Shown piece after piece: positions 11,499 through 11,753 of a DNA stretch of 11,753 nucleotides. Every line of letters begins with the position of its first letter. The first letter of the stretch is position 1. The stretch comes from DASQVO01 sp035640715. Its GTDB lineage: Bacteria; Actinomycetota; Actinomycetes; Streptosporangiales; Streptosporangiaceae. Both the position numbers and the translations under genes were made by a program. The notes beneath the pieces are model-generated. The model was not told the origin of the DNA. It searched no databases and saw nothing but the letters and a program-made list of their open reading frames with translations. The stretch is from contig DASQVO010000408.1 in the NCBI GenBank assembly GCA_035640715.1, forward strand, positions 1 through 11,753, read 5' to 3'.

Positions 11499-11753
11499 AT
11501 GGGGAGCTTTGTGGGTTCAGCGCATAGGCATGGCCGCAAGATGAAGTTCAGGCGAACGGGCCGTCACGCGACGCCGTCGCAGGTGGAGAAGGTAGCGGAG
11601 AAGGCCGGGAAAGCCGCTCCGGCCATGGCGATCTCGGCGGGCGTGCTGATGGCCGCCCCGCACGGGCACAGCGCGGCGCCAGCCAAGCACGACACGGTGG
11701 CCACGCAGTCCATCGCCAGTAAGGCCGGGCAGTCTGCCACCGGTAAGGCCGGG
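11499..11753 (+). CDS. Probable secreted protein, N-terminal 85 residues, 3' end outside window
   Basis: The ATG at 11499 has GGAG 6 bp upstream, and the frame stays open to the window edge. The N-terminus is long and basic (AHRHGRKMKFRRTGRHA, then EKVAEKAGKAAPA). It is followed by a short hydrophobic stretch (AMAISAGVLMAA, about 46-57) and small-residue cleavage-like HSAAPA, which resembles an actinobacterial Sec signal peptide with an extended n-region. The visible mature part is Ala/Lys/Gly/Ser-rich (SIASKAGQSATGKAG), a linker-like sequence seen in secreted cell-wall hydrolases (transglycosylase, LysM, NlpC/P60). No catalytic domain is inside the window, so the function is open. Its structured leader suggests controlled expression. 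Confidence 0.65.
   Translation, partial: MGSFVGSAHRHGRKMKFRRTGRHATPSQVEKVAEKAGKAAPAMAISAGVLMAAPHGHSAAPAKHDTVATQSIASKAGQSATGKAG

Noticed and set aside
1..11753. CRISPR array, tRNA or rRNA genes, complete insertion sequence, prophage or biosynthetic core enzymes
   Set aside because: No regularly spaced repeats, no tRNA-like cloverleaf, no transposase, integrase or phage structural frames, and no polyketide, peptide or terpene synthase domains were seen.

Overview
High-GC DNA with actinobacterial codon use, GTG starts, leaderless-looking promoters and typical actinobacterial families (DUF2127, LURP-one-like, a YCII/ECF42-type sigma pair, a TIGR03086-like fragment). It is most likely a chromosomal segment of a filamentous or soil Actinomycetota, possibly Streptosporangiales-like; the genus cannot be fixed from this window.

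Left part (1-1929): the C-terminal half of a DHA2-type MFS exporter, cut by the window edge, then a cysteine-free MerR-family regulator behind a textbook 19-bp-spacer MerR-type promoter that probably yields a leaderless mRNA.

Middle-left (1930-5905): a patchy accessory stretch. It holds a fragment of a cytidylate kinase-like gene, an unassigned conserved 179-aa protein on the minus strand, an AbrB-type antitoxin with a RelE-fold toxin behind a compact palindromic operator, a VapC (PIN) toxin fragment, a GNAT acetyltransferase, a class I SAM methyltransferase, and a TIGR03086-like (mycothiol-dependent isomerase N-domain) fragment that breaks off at the methyltransferase stop codon.

Middle-right (5969-10587): a minus-strand small membrane protein, a hairpin- and repeat-rich intergenic region, then a plus-strand run of a luciferase-like flavin monooxygenase, a LURP-one-like protein, a zinc-ribbon/DUF2127 membrane protein and a sarcosine/N-methyltryptophan oxidase-type flavoenzyme with the covalent-FAD cysteine.

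Right part (10592-11753): a minus-strand YCII (DGPF) protein with an ECF-type promoter (TGTCGA-N17-CGTCGA). Its expected partner, an ECF42-like sigma factor, survives only as a frameshifted, truncated N-terminus ending 5 bp from the oxidase gene. An AT-rich intergenic region and a well-folded 5' leader (about 11406-11486) then precede the start of a probable secreted protein that runs off the window.

The recurrent theme is four gene remnants lying beside intact genes, which suggests repeated insertion and deletion at this locus. No large new system is evident. The strongest leads are the broken sigma circuit with an intact promoter, the structured leader RNA, and the AbrB-RelE toxin-antitoxin pair with its operator.
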